A DNA stretch of 64,000 nucleotides. Source: Actinobacteria bacterium UBA2279. GTDB taxonomy: Bacteria; Actinomycetota; Coriobacteriia; Anaerosomatales; Anaerosomataceae. Numbering within the stretch: the stretch's first letter is position 1; each line of letters starts with the position of its first letter. This document shows, in pieces, positions 17,364 through 26,101 of this stretch. The notes beneath the pieces are model-generated. The model did no database searches. It was given only the letters and a program-made list of their open reading frames with translations, and had not been told where the DNA came from. The translations under genes were made by a program, and so were the position numbers. The DNA lies in NCBI GenBank assembly GCA_002347365.1, contig DDWT01000025.1, forward strand, positions 39,164 through 103,163, read 5' to 3'.

Positions 17364-18669
17364 GACGTACGGCATGCCGCGCGCCGCATCAGGCGTCGGC
17401 GCCGTAGTGAGCGAGATCTCGAAAGGCTCGGACGCGGAGCGTTCCGGGATCGTCGTTGGCGACCGCGTGCTCGCCGTTGATGGTGAGCTTCTCCACGACA
17501 TCCTGGACTGGCAATGGCTGACCGAGGAACCCGAGTTCGTGCTGACGCTCGAGCGTGCGGGCGACAAGGTGCAGATAGAGGTCGAGCGGGTTGCGGGCCG
17601 ACCGCTGGGCGTGTCGTTCACCGATGTGCTCTTCGACGGCGTTCGCGAGTGTGACAATGCGTGCGCGTTCTGTTTCGTGTCTCAGCTGCCCGCAGGTCTT
17701 CGCAGGTCTCTGTATGTGCGCGACGACGACTTCAGACTCTCGTTTCTCAATGGGACGTTCATCACGCTGACCAATCTCGAGGACCCGGACGTCGATCGGA
17801 TCATCCTGCAACGCCTTTCGCCGCTGTACGTATCTCTGCATGCGATCGACAACGCCGTGCGCAGGCGTCTGATCTGCCCTACCGTCGAAGACCGCGCACT
17901 TGAGCGGGTCGACGAGTTGTTGGCAGGGGGGATCGGCCTGCACGTCCAGATCGTTCTCGTTCCAGGCGTCAATGACGGGACGGTTCTGGACGAGACACTG
18001 GAGTGGTTGGCGGCGCGTGATGGAGTGCTGTCGGTGGGTGTGGTGCCCCTGGGCTACACGGGTCATCAGTCACGATTCAGCGCATCATTCGAAAAGCCGG
18101 AAGACGCGCGCCGCGTTGTGGAGCAGATTCGCGGGTGGCAGGTGCGTCTCTCGCGTGATGACAAAGACACGTGGTTGCAGGCGGCCGACGAGTTCTACCT
18201 CAATGCAGGCATCGACGTCCCTGACGCCGATGCGTACGGCCAGTTCCCACACTACGAGAACGGTGTCGGGCTGGTGCGCACGTTCCTGGATGAACTGGTG
18301 GAGGGTACAGAGGACACGACGGTCTGCGGTCACGCCGTGGCCGTCACGGGAACACTCTTTGCGCCGACGCTCAGGCGAGCGCTGGAGTCAGTCGGTCTGG
18401 GACACGCAGTAGAGGTTCTCGACATCGAGAACGAGCTCCTCGGCGGCGGGGTCTCAGTGACCGGGTTGCTTGGCGGGTCGGAGATCGCGCGCGCACTCAG
18501 GCAGCATGAAGGTGACGGACCGTACCTGGTTCCCGACGTTGTAGTAAACTCCGACGGACTACTACTCGACGACACCCCCGCAGAGAGTCTCCCGGCCCTG
18601 GCCGGCGGTAAAGACGTACGCATCGTGCCGACCGGCGCAATGGGAATCGTCGACGCTGTCTGCGAGTGA
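17353..18669 (+). CDS. DUF512 protein: PDZ-like plus radical SAM-like domain
   Basis: A 438-residue protein of the widely conserved but poorly characterised DUF512 family. The N-terminal ~90 residues resemble a PDZ domain (GSDAERSGIVVGDRVLAVDG). A three-Cys block ECDNACAFCF (~residues 97-106) follows, of the type seen in radical SAM iron-sulfur proteins, then RDDDFRLSFLNGTFITLTN. The C-terminal part carries the DUF512 region (VTGTLFAPTLRRALE, LDIENELLGGGVSVTGLLGG). It sits between ispH and der, a neighbourhood kept in many Gram-positive genomes. Family assignment is confident; the reaction is unknown to me. Confidence 0.85.
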   Translation: MTRETYGMPRAASGVGAVVSEISKGSDAERSGIVVGDRVLAVDGELLHDILDWQWLTEEPEFVLTLERAGDKVQIEVERVAGRPLGVSFTDVLFDGVRECDNACAFCFVSQLPAGLRRSLYVRDDDFRLSFLNGTFITLTNLEDPDVDRIILQRLSPLYVSLHAIDNAVRRRLICPTVEDRALERVDELLAGGIGLHVQIVLVPGVNDGTVLDETLEWLAARDGVLSVGVVPLGYTGHQSRFSASFEKPEDARRVVEQIRGWQVRLSRDDKDTWLQAADEFYLNAGIDVPDADAYGQFPHYENGVGLVRTFLDELVEGTEDTTVCGHAVAVTGTLFAPTLRRALESVGLGHAVEVLDIENELLGGGVSVTGLLGGSEIARALRQHEGDGPYLVPDVVVNSDGLLLDDTPAESLPALAGGKDVRIVPTGAMGIVDAVCE

Positions 18670-18699
18670 TGACGCAATCAGATGGAAGGCGGTGAGACG

Positions 18700-20007
18700 G
18701 TGGCACTCCCGATGATCGCAGTCGTGGGTCGTCCGAACGTCGGCAAATCCACGTTCGTGAACCGGCTGGTCCAAACACAGGACGCTATCGTGCACGCCGC
18801 AAGCGGCGTGACACGCGACAGAAGCTACCACAAGGCGGACTGGAACGGTGTCGAGTTCATGCTCATCGACACCGGCGGTATAGAGTTCGTCTCGGATGAC
18901 GCATTCGGCAGCTCTATACGCAAGCAGGCCGTGATGGCTGCCGAGGAGGCCGACGCGATCGTGCTGCTGGTTGACGGGCAAGCGGGCATCACGCCCGGAG
19001 ACGTTGAAGTCGGACGGCTCCTGAAGCGCGCCAAGAAGCCCGTCTTCCTCGTTGTGAACAAGATGGACACACCGGGTCGGGATTCCGAGATCCATGAGTT
19101 CTGGAGTCTTGGTCTAGACACCCCGTGGCCGGTCTCCTCGCTGCACGGTCACGGCACGGGTGACCTGCTCGATGCACTCGTGGAGGCTCTTCCGAAGGCG
19201 GAGCGCGTCCCGGACGAAGCAGCGATCAACGTCGCGATCATCGGGCGTCCGAACGCTGGCAAGTCATCGTTGTTCAACAAGCTGCTCGGCCAGGATCGCT
19301 CTATCGTGTCGGAGGTTGCCGGTACCACGCGCGATGCGTTGGACACGCTCCTGCAGGTGGGGGAGACGCGCTACCGCCTGGTCGACACCGCAGGTCTGCG
19401 GCGGAAGTCGCAGATCGACGAGTCAGTGGAGTTCTACAGTTTCGTGCGTGCGATGCGGGCTATCGATCGTGCGGATATCGCATTGCTTGTCGTGGATTCA
19501 CCCCTGGGTGTGACCGATCAGGACCAGCGGGTAGCCAGGTTCGCTGCAGAACGCGGATGCGCACTCGTCATCGTTCTGAACAAGTGGGATATCGTTGACG
19601 GTCCCGATGCCAAGGCCATCGTCGTCGAGCAGGTCGGGGATAAGCTCGGGTTCGTCGGCTACGCGCCGGTCGTCCGTTTGAGTGCTCTGACGGGTGCGAG
19701 CATCCACAAGCTCTTTCCTTTGCTCGAGCGCGTGTACGCCTCCTACAGCGGGTCGGTATCGACCTCGGCGCTCAACAAGATGCTCACCGAGCTGCGTGCC
19801 AGCGGTCATACGATCTCGAAGCGCGGCGTTCATCTTCGCCTGCAGTACGCTACACAGACGCGTCAGAAGCCCCCCGGATTCACATTCTTTGCCAACCACC
19901 CTCGTCTTGTGGATGACAACTTCAGACGCTACCTGGAGAACCGACTGCGTGAGGCGTTCAACCTGGAGGGCACACCTATCGTATTGAAGTTCAAGAAGAA
20001 GGACTGA
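18700..20007 (+). CDS. der: Ribosome biogenesis GTPase Der
   Basis: Tandem-domain GTPase required for 50S subunit maturation. First G domain: GRPNVGKSTFVNRL, then DTGG and NKMD. Second G domain: GRPNAGKSSLFNKLLG, DTAG and NKWD. The KH-like domain occupies the last ~90 residues. An ATG at 18682 is in frame, but GTG 18700 has GGAAGG 10 nt upstream and gives the short N-terminus (MALPMIAVVGRPN) usual for Der, so I prefer it (435 residues). One base separates it from plsY. Confidence 0.95.
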   Translation: MALPMIAVVGRPNVGKSTFVNRLVQTQDAIVHAASGVTRDRSYHKADWNGVEFMLIDTGGIEFVSDDAFGSSIRKQAVMAAEEADAIVLLVDGQAGITPGDVEVGRLLKRAKKPVFLVVNKMDTPGRDSEIHEFWSLGLDTPWPVSSLHGHGTGDLLDALVEALPKAERVPDEAAINVAIIGRPNAGKSSLFNKLLGQDRSIVSEVAGTTRDALDTLLQVGETRYRLVDTAGLRRKSQIDESVEFYSFVRAMRAIDRADIALLVVDSPLGVTDQDQRVARFAAERGCALVIVLNKWDIVDGPDAKAIVVEQVGDKLGFVGYAPVVRLSALTGASIHKLFPLLERVYASYSGSVSTSALNKMLTELRASGHTISKRGVHLRLQYATQTRQKPPGFTFFANHPRLVDDNFRRYLENRLREAFNLEGTPIVLKFKKKD

Positions 20008-20008
20008 C

Positions 20009-20683
20009 GTGGACCTTCTGTGGCGCATACCGGCTGCTGCGCTAGCCGCCTACATCTTGGGATCCATACCGTTCGCAGTGATCGTCGGCAAGATATTCTG
20101 GGGCGTCGACATCCGGGAGCACGGCTCAGGGAACACCGGCGCGACCAACGTGCTGCGTGTGTTCGGTCCCGCACCGGGATTCACCGTCCTTGCGCTCGAC
20201 GCGGCCAAAGGGGCGGCAGCCGTCTACCTGGCTGCGATGATCGCGCCTGCAGCCTTCACGCCGGAAGGTCACGACTGGTTTCGGATCATCGGAGCGATGG
20301 GCGCGATAGCCGGGCACTCGTTCTCGCCGTTCATCGGTTTCCGTGGGGGTAAGGGCGTCGCGACCGCAGCGGGTGCGATCGTCGTGATGGCGCCCAGGGT
20401 CGTACCGGTCATGATCGTCGTGTTCCTGTTGGTCACGGCGCTGGGACGGATGGTGTCTTTGGGTTCGCTGTCGATGGCCGCTCTGTTTCCGCCCGTCACT
20501 GCGCTCATGTATCCGGGCAGATACTCTCTACTCGCGTTCTCGGTCATCACGGCGGCACTCGTCATCTGGCGCCACCGGTCGAACGTCGGACGCATACTCC
20601 GTGGGGAAGAAGCTAAGATAACGTTCAGACGAAGACTGCTTGACGAGACTGGCTGGCCAAAGAACCGAAAGAAGGGGAGCTAG
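20009..20683 (+). CDS. plsY: Glycerol-3-phosphate acyltransferase PlsY
   Basis: Membrane enzyme using acyl phosphate to acylate glycerol 3-phosphate, the first step to phosphatidic acid. The 224 residues show about five hydrophobic segments. The three PlsY motifs are visible: GSIPFAVIVGK with the DIREHGSGNTGATNVLRVFG region, GHSFSPFIGFRGGKGVATAAG, and the LWRHRSN-like IWRHRSNVGR. It starts at GTG 20009, one base after der, and gpsA follows after one base. Confidence 0.95.
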   Translation: MDLLWRIPAAALAAYILGSIPFAVIVGKIFWGVDIREHGSGNTGATNVLRVFGPAPGFTVLALDAAKGAAAVYLAAMIAPAAFTPEGHDWFRIIGAMGAIAGHSFSPFIGFRGGKGVATAAGAIVVMAPRVVPVMIVVFLLVTALGRMVSLGSLSMAALFPPVTALMYPGRYSLLAFSVITAALVIWRHRSNVGRILRGEEAKITFRRRLLDETGWPKNRKKGS

Positions 20684-20684
20684 C

Positions 20685-21701
20685 ATGCGCGTAGCTGTCA
20701 TCGGAGCCGGTTCCTGGGGCACGGCAGTGTCCTGGCTCCTGGCGGGCAAGGGTGTCGACGTAGCACTCTGGGCCAGAGAGCCGGAGATCGCGGAGGGCAT
20801 CAATGCCGAACACCGCAACCCCATCTACCTGAAAGACGTCGCGCTAGGGCGGTCGGTATTCGCCTCTCCGGACATGGAGCGGGTCCTGCATGGGGCCGAG
20901 GCCGTTGTCGTCGTAACGCCCAGTCACGGCGTGCGGGGGACATCCGAGTTGATGAAGCCGTATCTCGCCGGCGACGTTCCGATCGTGAATCTCGCGAAGG
21001 GTATCGAGGAAGGCACCTCGATGCGCATGACACAGGTGATCGAAGACGTTGTGGGCGGGCGTCAACGCTTAGCGGCGCTGTCCGGACCGAACCACGCCGA
21101 GGAAGTGTCGAAAGGCGTTCCTTCAGCGACCGTCATCGCAGCGAACGACGACGAGGTCGGGCGGATGTTCCAGGAGCTGTTCATGGCGCCATCCTTCCGC
21201 GTCTACACCAACACCGATATCGTCGGAGTCGAACTGAGTGGCGCGTCCAAAAACGTCATCGCGGTCGCAGCAGGAATGTCCGACGGACTCGGCTACGGTG
21301 ACAACACCAAGGCGACGCTCATGACACGCGGGCTCGCGGAGATGAGCCGGCTCGGCCGCCACCTCGGCGCCAATCCGCTCACGTATATGGGGCTTGCGGG
21401 TATGGGCGATCTGATCGCGACATGCACATCCCAGCACAGTCGCAACCGTGCGCTCGGCCAGTGGGTCGCCGAAGGCGGGACAGTCGACGGATACGCTGAG
21501 GAGACGCAGATGGTCGCCGAAGGCGCGCGGAGCGCCATCAGCGTGTACGCGCTTGCACAGAGTGTAGGCATCGAGTTGCCGATAGCCCATCAGGTGCAGG
21601 CTGTGCTCTACGAGGGTGCTGATCCGATGAGTTCGGCTGACCTCCTTATGGGGCGCAGCGCACGCGACGAGCTCCATGGCATGGATCTGATCGAGGACTA
21701 G
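20685..21701 (+). CDS. gpsA: Glycerol-3-phosphate dehydrogenase [NAD(P)+]
   Basis: Reduces dihydroxyacetone phosphate to sn-glycerol 3-phosphate, the substrate of PlsY encoded just upstream. 338 residues. Rossmann motif VIGAGSWGTAVSWLLA at the start, SKGVPSATVIA, the catalytic Lys region GASKNVIAVAAGMSDGLGYG (~190-209) and TCTSQHSRNRALG. ATG 20685 follows GAAGGGGAG with good spacing. An in-frame ATG at 20640 lies inside plsY and is unlikely. Confidence 0.96.
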   Translation: MRVAVIGAGSWGTAVSWLLAGKGVDVALWAREPEIAEGINAEHRNPIYLKDVALGRSVFASPDMERVLHGAEAVVVVTPSHGVRGTSELMKPYLAGDVPIVNLAKGIEEGTSMRMTQVIEDVVGGRQRLAALSGPNHAEEVSKGVPSATVIAANDDEVGRMFQELFMAPSFRVYTNTDIVGVELSGASKNVIAVAAGMSDGLGYGDNTKATLMTRGLAEMSRLGRHLGANPLTYMGLAGMGDLIATCTSQHSRNRALGQWVAEGGTVDGYAEETQMVAEGARSAISVYALAQSVGIELPIAHQVQAVLYEGADPMSSADLLMGRSARDELHGMDLIED

Positions 21702-21712
21702 AAGGGGAGCGC

Positions 21713-22387
21713 ATGTCCGGTCACGTGCTCATCGCACCATCCATTCTCTCTGCCGACTTCATGCGCCTTGGCGATGCGGTGCGACAGATGGAGCAAGCCG
21801 GCGCCGATCTGATCCATGTCGACGTCATGGACGGTCATTTCGTGCCCAACCTGACGATAGGACCACCGATCATCAAAGCCCTGAAGCGCGTCTCCGGGCT
21901 GCCGCTCGACGTCCATCTCATGATCCGCAACGCCGAGGAGAGTGTCGGATGGTACCTGACCGCCGGCGCGGATATGGTAACCGTGCACGCAGAGGCGTGC
22001 GACCATCTCCACCGAGTGGTCCAGACCATCCATGCGGCCGGTGCCAAAGCCGGAGTATCACTTAATCCTGCTACGCCGGTGGAGGTCTTACGGGACATCA
22101 TCGCCGACCTTGATCTTGTGCTCATCATGTCGGTCAATCCCGGCTTCGGCGGTCAGGCGTTCATCCCGGAGTCCGTCGAGAAGATCCGGCGTCTGTCTCG
22201 ATTGATCGCCGACACTGGTTCACGCGCCCGGATCGCTGTGGATGGCGGGATCGACACGAGTACGGCTCCGCTGGTCGTGGAGGCTGGCGCCTCGATGCTC
22301 ATCGCCGGAAGTGCGATCTTCTGCGCTGACGATCCGGCAACCGCCGTTTCCGACATCAGGCGTAGCGCGGAGACGCACATCGTGTAA
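21713..22387 (+). CDS. rpe: Ribulose-phosphate 3-epimerase
   Basis: Interconverts ribulose 5-phosphate and xylulose 5-phosphate. A TIM barrel of 224 residues. PSILSADFMRLGD at the N-terminus, HVDVMDGHFVPNLTIGP (~34-50), MSVNPGFGGQAFIP (~138-151) and VDGGIDTSTAPLV give the metal-binding His and Asp residues. AGGGGAG precedes the ATG by 4 nt. It is the last gene before the FMN riboswitch. Supplying pentose phosphate to the riboflavin genes behind it is a plausible but unproven link. Confidence 0.96.
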   Translation: MSGHVLIAPSILSADFMRLGDAVRQMEQAGADLIHVDVMDGHFVPNLTIGPPIIKALKRVSGLPLDVHLMIRNAEESVGWYLTAGADMVTVHAEACDHLHRVVQTIHAAGAKAGVSLNPATPVEVLRDIIADLDLVLIMSVNPGFGGQAFIPESVEKIRRLSRLIADTGSRARIAVDGGIDTSTAPLVVEAGASMLIAGSAIFCADDPATAVSDIRRSAETHIV

Positions 22388-22399
22388 GATTAGGTAGTG

Positions 22400-22514
22400 C
22401 TTTCTTCAGGGCGGGGTGCGATTCCCCACCGGCGGTTAGAGCCCGCGAACCCCGCAAGGGGCCGACCCGGTGAGATTCCGGGGCCGACGGTATAGTCCGG
22501 ATGGGAGAAGGAAG
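22400..22514 (+). promoter_or_regulatory. FMN riboswitch (RFN element) upstream of ribD
   Basis: The FMN aptamer consensus is nearly complete. GGGTGCGATTCCCCACCGGC (22414-22433) is followed by the AGCCCGCGA segment, the CCGGTGAGATTCCGG-type arm near 22470-22484, and GACGGTATAGTCCGGATGGG ending at 22505. The closing helix pairs 22400-22407 with 22507-22514 over 8 bp (one G-U). Its 3' strand contains the GGAAGG Shine-Dalgarno (22510-22515) for the TTG at 22522. FMN binding should therefore hide the ribosome site directly. I see no separate terminator, so translational repression is inferred. Confidence 0.95.
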
Positions 22515-22521
22515 GTCTACA

Positions 22522-23667
22522 TTGCGTTTGTTCTCTGACGCATCCGTCGAGGTGTTCGACCCCATGCTTAGGCGCGCATTCGTGCTTGCCGAGATGGGAC
22601 GCGCCACGACTTCCCCGAACCCGATGGTAGGCTGCGTCGTGGTTTCGGGTGACGAAGTCGTCGGTGAGGGCTTCCATGCGTTTGCCGGCGGTCCCCATGC
22701 GGAGGTCGTCGCGCTGTCTGCAGCAGGCGGACGGGCGCGAGGGGGTACCGCGTACGTCACCCTTGAGCCGTGCAATCACTTCGGCAGGACGCCGCCGTGC
22801 ACAGCGGCGCTGCTATCTGCCGGCATAGCGCGCGTCGTGATCGGTATGCCCGATCCGAATCGCGATGTCTCCGGCGGAGGCGCAAGGGCCTTGTCCGAGG
22901 CTGGCGTCGAAGTCAGCTTCGCGGATGACCCGTCACCGTTCGAGGAACTCAATGAAGCGTGGCTCAAGCGCTTGCGCACGGGAGTGCCATGGGTTCGTGT
23001 GAAGCTCGCGCTGACTGTTGACGCCAAGACCACCATCATGTCAGGGCACCGGTCCAAGATCACCGGCGTCGGCGGCTCCACGATCACCATGCGGCTCAGG
23101 TCTGCAGCCACGGCGGTTGCGGTGGGTGCGGCGACGGTGGATGTGGATGACCCGCAACTGACCGTTCGCGATGAGTCCGCACGCGCAGTCGAGCGCCAGC
23201 CGTTGCATGTCGTGCTGTCCAGGATCCATGTTCCCGATGAGCGGCGAGCGCTGATCGGTGCGGAACCACAGCACACGCTCCTGATAACAAGCGATCGCGC
23301 GCCCGAAGACGCCTTGGAAGGCATCGTGCGAAACGGGGTACGCGTTCGGCGCTATGCGTATGCGGATGGTATTGTCGGCGCGCTCCGTACGCTGGCGGGC
23401 GAAGGGGTGGATGATGTTCTCGTGGAAGCAGGCCCGGGCCTGATGAGCGCCCTGTGGACGGCCGATGTCGTCGATGAGCTGGTCGTCGTGCAGGCGGGAG
23501 GCATGGCGGGCAATGCTGCTCCGCCGCTCTATCTGGGGTCGGCGGATTCAGATGGCTATGACCTGGAGCCCAGGATGCGAGCGGCAGAGGCAGGAGTCGC
23601 CGGCAATGATGCGGTCGTCGTGTGGAGACCGTTGCGGAACGACAACCCGGATATTCGGAAGGAGTAG
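22522..23667 (+). CDS. ribD: Bifunctional riboflavin deaminase/reductase RibD
   Basis: Catalyses the deamination and the side-chain reduction that follow GTP cyclohydrolase II in riboflavin synthesis. The N-terminal deaminase shows zinc ligands in the PHAEVVALS block and in EPCNHFGRTPPCTAAL. The C-terminal reductase (~150-370) has VRVKLALTVDAKT and VLVEAGPGLMSALW. The ATG at 22501 belongs to the riboswitch core. I place the start at TTG 22522, six bases after GGAAGG; GTG 22552 and ATG 22564 are alternatives with no comparable ribosome site. Length from TTG is 381 residues. Confidence 0.93.
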   Translation: MRLFSDASVEVFDPMLRRAFVLAEMGRATTSPNPMVGCVVVSGDEVVGEGFHAFAGGPHAEVVALSAAGGRARGGTAYVTLEPCNHFGRTPPCTAALLSAGIARVVIGMPDPNRDVSGGGARALSEAGVEVSFADDPSPFEELNEAWLKRLRTGVPWVRVKLALTVDAKTTIMSGHRSKITGVGGSTITMRLRSAATAVAVGAATVDVDDPQLTVRDESARAVERQPLHVVLSRIHVPDERRALIGAEPQHTLLITSDRAPEDALEGIVRNGVRVRRYAYADGIVGALRTLAGEGVDDVLVEAGPGLMSALWTADVVDELVVVQAGGMAGNAAPPLYLGSADSDGYDLEPRMRAAEAGVAGNDAVVVWRPLRNDNPDIRKE

Positions 23668-23669
23668 GC

Positions 23670-24338
23670 ATGTTCACAGGTCTCATTGAGTGTGAGGGCG
23701 TCATCACCCGTGCAGAACGGGTCTCTGGCGGTATGCGCCTGGAGGTGTACGCTCCGGAGTTCGGGCGCGATATGGGCATCGGTGACTCGATTGCGGTGGA
23801 CGGCGTATGCCTTACCGTGGCGAAGTTCATCCGCGGAGCTTTCCTCGCAGACGTGAGTGGCGAGACGCTCGACCGCACGACGCTCGGCGGACTGCGACAG
23901 GGTGGCAAGGTGAATCTGGAGCGGGCGCTGCGCCTGTCCGACCGTCTCGGCGGTCACCTGGTGTCGGGACATGTGGATGCCGTCGGTTCGCTACAGCTGC
24001 GTCAGCCTGCGGGCAAGTTCGCCGTCTATCAGTTCGGGGCGCCTGCCTCACTGATGCAGTACGTCGTCGAGAAGGGTTCGATCGCGGTAGACGGGATATC
24101 GCTTACCGTCGCAAAGGTGGCCGAGGAAGGATTCACGTGTGCGGTGATCCCGCAGACAGAGGAGATGACGACGCTCAAGAACAAAGCGATCGGGTCCCCG
24201 GTCAACCTCGAGGCGGACATGCTGGCCAAGTATGTGAAGCGCTTCGTCGCCGGCTATGTGGGCGCCGACGATGAAGATGGCCGGGCGCCTCGCCGTGGTC
24301 TTGGCGACATGCTGCGTGAGTTCTCGGAAGGCCGGTGA
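23670..24338 (+). CDS. ribE: Riboflavin synthase, alpha subunit
   Basis: Dismutates two 6,7-dimethyl-8-ribityllumazines to riboflavin. The canonical start MFTGLIE marks the beginning; 222 residues. The two lumazine-binding barrel repeats are visible (IAVDGVCLTVAKF and IAVDGISLTVAKV, with GHVDAVG between). GGAAGGAG lies 6 nt before ATG 23670, and an in-frame ATG at 23622 inside ribD is ignored. The stop overlaps ribBA (GTGA). Some nomenclatures call this gene ribC. Confidence 0.95.
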   Translation: MFTGLIECEGVITRAERVSGGMRLEVYAPEFGRDMGIGDSIAVDGVCLTVAKFIRGAFLADVSGETLDRTTLGGLRQGGKVNLERALRLSDRLGGHLVSGHVDAVGSLQLRQPAGKFAVYQFGAPASLMQYVVEKGSIAVDGISLTVAKVAEEGFTCAVIPQTEEMTTLKNKAIGSPVNLEADMLAKYVKRFVAGYVGADDEDGRAPRRGLGDMLREFSEGR

Positions 24339-25576
24339 ACGCGGTGTCCGGTATCTTCGCGACGATAGATGAGGCGATCGCCGACATCCGTGCCGGTCAT
24401 ATGGTGATCGTCGTGGATGACGAGGACCGCGAGAACGAAGGCGACTTCGTCATGGCCGCCGACAAGGTCACTCCCGAAGCCATCAACTTCATGGCGTTGC
24501 ACGGCCGCGGGCTCATATGCATGCCTCTCACCGGAGAGCGACTCGACGAGCTGCGCATTCCTCCGATGACCGACCGCAATACCTCTGAGCAGGGCACGGC
24601 CTTTCATGTGTCTGTCGGCGCGAAAGGGAAGATCACAACGGGGATCTCAGCGGCCGACCGGGCAACCACGGTTCTGACTGCCATCGCGCCGGGCACGAAT
24701 CCGGAGGACATGTCGCAGCCGGGCCATGTGTTCCCCCTGCGCGCGAAGCCGGGCGGCGTCCTCGAGAGGGCGGGCCACACCGAGGCGGCTGTGGATCTCG
24801 CGCGTCTTGCGGGGTCGTACCCGGGTGGCGTGATATGCGAGATCATGAACCCCGACGGCACCATGGCGCGCCGTCCTCAGCTGGAGGCAGTCGCTGCCGA
24901 ACACGCACTGCTGATGGTCACCGTGGCAGATCTCATCCGCTACCGGCGCAGGACCGAGAGGCTCGTCCACCGTATCGCGATGGTACGCATGCCTACACGG
25001 GCGGGCGAGTTCACCGCCTACGGGTATCGTTCCGACGTCGATGACTCCACGCATGTGGCGCTTGTCGCGGGGGATGTCGCCGGTGCGAGCGATGTGCTCG
25101 TCCGTGTGCACTCGGAGTGCCTGACGGGCGACATCTTCCACTCTTTGCGGTGCGACTGTGGTGACCAACTGGAAGAGGCGATGCGTCTTGTGCAGGCCGA
25201 GGGACGCGGGGTCATTCTCTACATCGTCGGGCATGAGGGCCGCGGAATCGGTCTTGCCAACAAACTGAGGGCATACGAGCTTCAGGACGGCGGGGCCGAC
25301 ACCGTTGAAGCGAATGAGGCACTCGGTTTTGCCGCAGACCTACGAGACTACGGGATGGGGGCGCAGATCCTGGTCGACCTGGGCCTGACCTCGATGCGAC
25401 TGCTCACCAACAACCCGACCAAGATCGTCGGCCTTCAGGGATACGGTCTGACCGTGACCGAACAAGTGCCGCTTCAGATCGGATGTGGCGTGGACAACAT
25501 AGAGTATCTGCGGACGAAGAGAGAGAAGATGGATCATCGGCTCGATCTGCCGGATCTGGCTGACAGGAAGGAGTAG
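24335..25576 (+). CDS. ribBA: Bifunctional DHBP synthase / GTP cyclohydrolase II
   Basis: Supplies both precursors of lumazine: 3,4-dihydroxy-2-butanone 4-phosphate from ribulose 5-phosphate, and the GTP-derived pyrimidine. The N-terminal DHBP synthase (~1-205) carries the metal-binding acidic DDEDRENEGDF and GHTEAAVDLARLAG. The C-terminal GTP cyclohydrolase II has the zinc cluster in VHSECLTGDIFHSLRCDCGD and the GHEGRGIGLANKLRAY block. 413 residues, the usual fusion length. GTG start overlapping ribE by 4 nt. Confidence 0.96.
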   Translation: MNAVSGIFATIDEAIADIRAGHMVIVVDDEDRENEGDFVMAADKVTPEAINFMALHGRGLICMPLTGERLDELRIPPMTDRNTSEQGTAFHVSVGAKGKITTGISAADRATTVLTAIAPGTNPEDMSQPGHVFPLRAKPGGVLERAGHTEAAVDLARLAGSYPGGVICEIMNPDGTMARRPQLEAVAAEHALLMVTVADLIRYRRRTERLVHRIAMVRMPTRAGEFTAYGYRSDVDDSTHVALVAGDVAGASDVLVRVHSECLTGDIFHSLRCDCGDQLEEAMRLVQAEGRGVILYIVGHEGRGIGLANKLRAYELQDGGADTVEANEALGFAADLRDYGMGAQILVDLGLTSMRLLTNNPTKIVGLQGYGLTVTEQVPLQIGCGVDNIEYLRTKREKMDHRLDLPDLADRKE

Positions 25577-25578
25577 GT

Positions 25579-26043
25579 ATGACCGTCTATGAGGGTAGTC
25601 TGATCGGGACCGGACTCAGGGTCGGCATCGTCATCAGCAGGTTCAATGAGCTGCTATCCGGCAGACTGCTGACCGGTGCGCAAGACGCCCTGGGCAGGCA
25701 CGGAGTTGCGCTCGAAGATGTCGATGTCGTATGGGTTCCCGGCGCCTTTGAGATCCCGTTGTTGGCCAGGCGTATGGCCGATTCTGGAAGCTACGACGTC
25801 GTGGTCGCTCTCGGTGTGGTGATCCGCGGTGGTACTCCCCACTTCGAGTACGTCTCCTCTGAGGTGTCAAAGGGCGTCGCGAAGGCGGCGCTGGACACCG
25901 GCGTGCCCGTGATGTTCGGGATCATCACGGCCGACACGATCGAGCAGGCCGTCGAGCGCGCCGGCACCAAAGCGGGCAACAAGGGTTGGGACGCTGCAAC
26001 CGCTGGAATCGAGATGGCGAACCTGCTGCGGTCCATGGCGTAG
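25579..26043 (+). CDS. ribH: 6,7-dimethyl-8-ribityllumazine synthase
   Basis: Condenses the two RibBA/RibD products to lumazine; assembles as an icosahedral or pentameric shell in many bacteria. 154 residues, normal. Signatures: VISRFNELLSGRLLTGA, VWVPGAFEIPLLA, VVALGVVIRGGTPHFEYV and the GIITADTIEQAVERAG block with NKGWDAA. It ends the riboflavin operon; a strong hairpin terminator follows 22 nt after the stop. Confidence 0.96.
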   Translation: MTVYEGSLIGTGLRVGIVISRFNELLSGRLLTGAQDALGRHGVALEDVDVVWVPGAFEIPLLARRMADSGSYDVVVALGVVIRGGTPHFEYVSSEVSKGVAKAALDTGVPVMFGIITADTIEQAVERAGTKAGNKGWDAATAGIEMANLLRSMA

Positions 26044-26065
26044 AGGTCGAATCTTGCAGAATGCC

Positions 26066-26101
26066 GAAAGACCCGTGCCGTTTGACTGGCGCGGGCCTTT
26101 C
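26066..26101 (+). terminator. Rho-independent-type terminator after ribH
   Basis: Positions 26066-26079 pair with 26088-26101 as a 14-bp stem with one A-C mismatch and one G-U pair, around an 8-nt loop. The downstream tract is poor in T (CGTTGG), so termination may be partial. Its position right after the riboflavin genes supports the call. Confidence 0.65.

Noticed and set aside
22501..22521. ATG 22501 as ribD start
   Set aside because: This ATG is part of the conserved FMN aptamer core and has no ribosome site; TTG 22522 has one.
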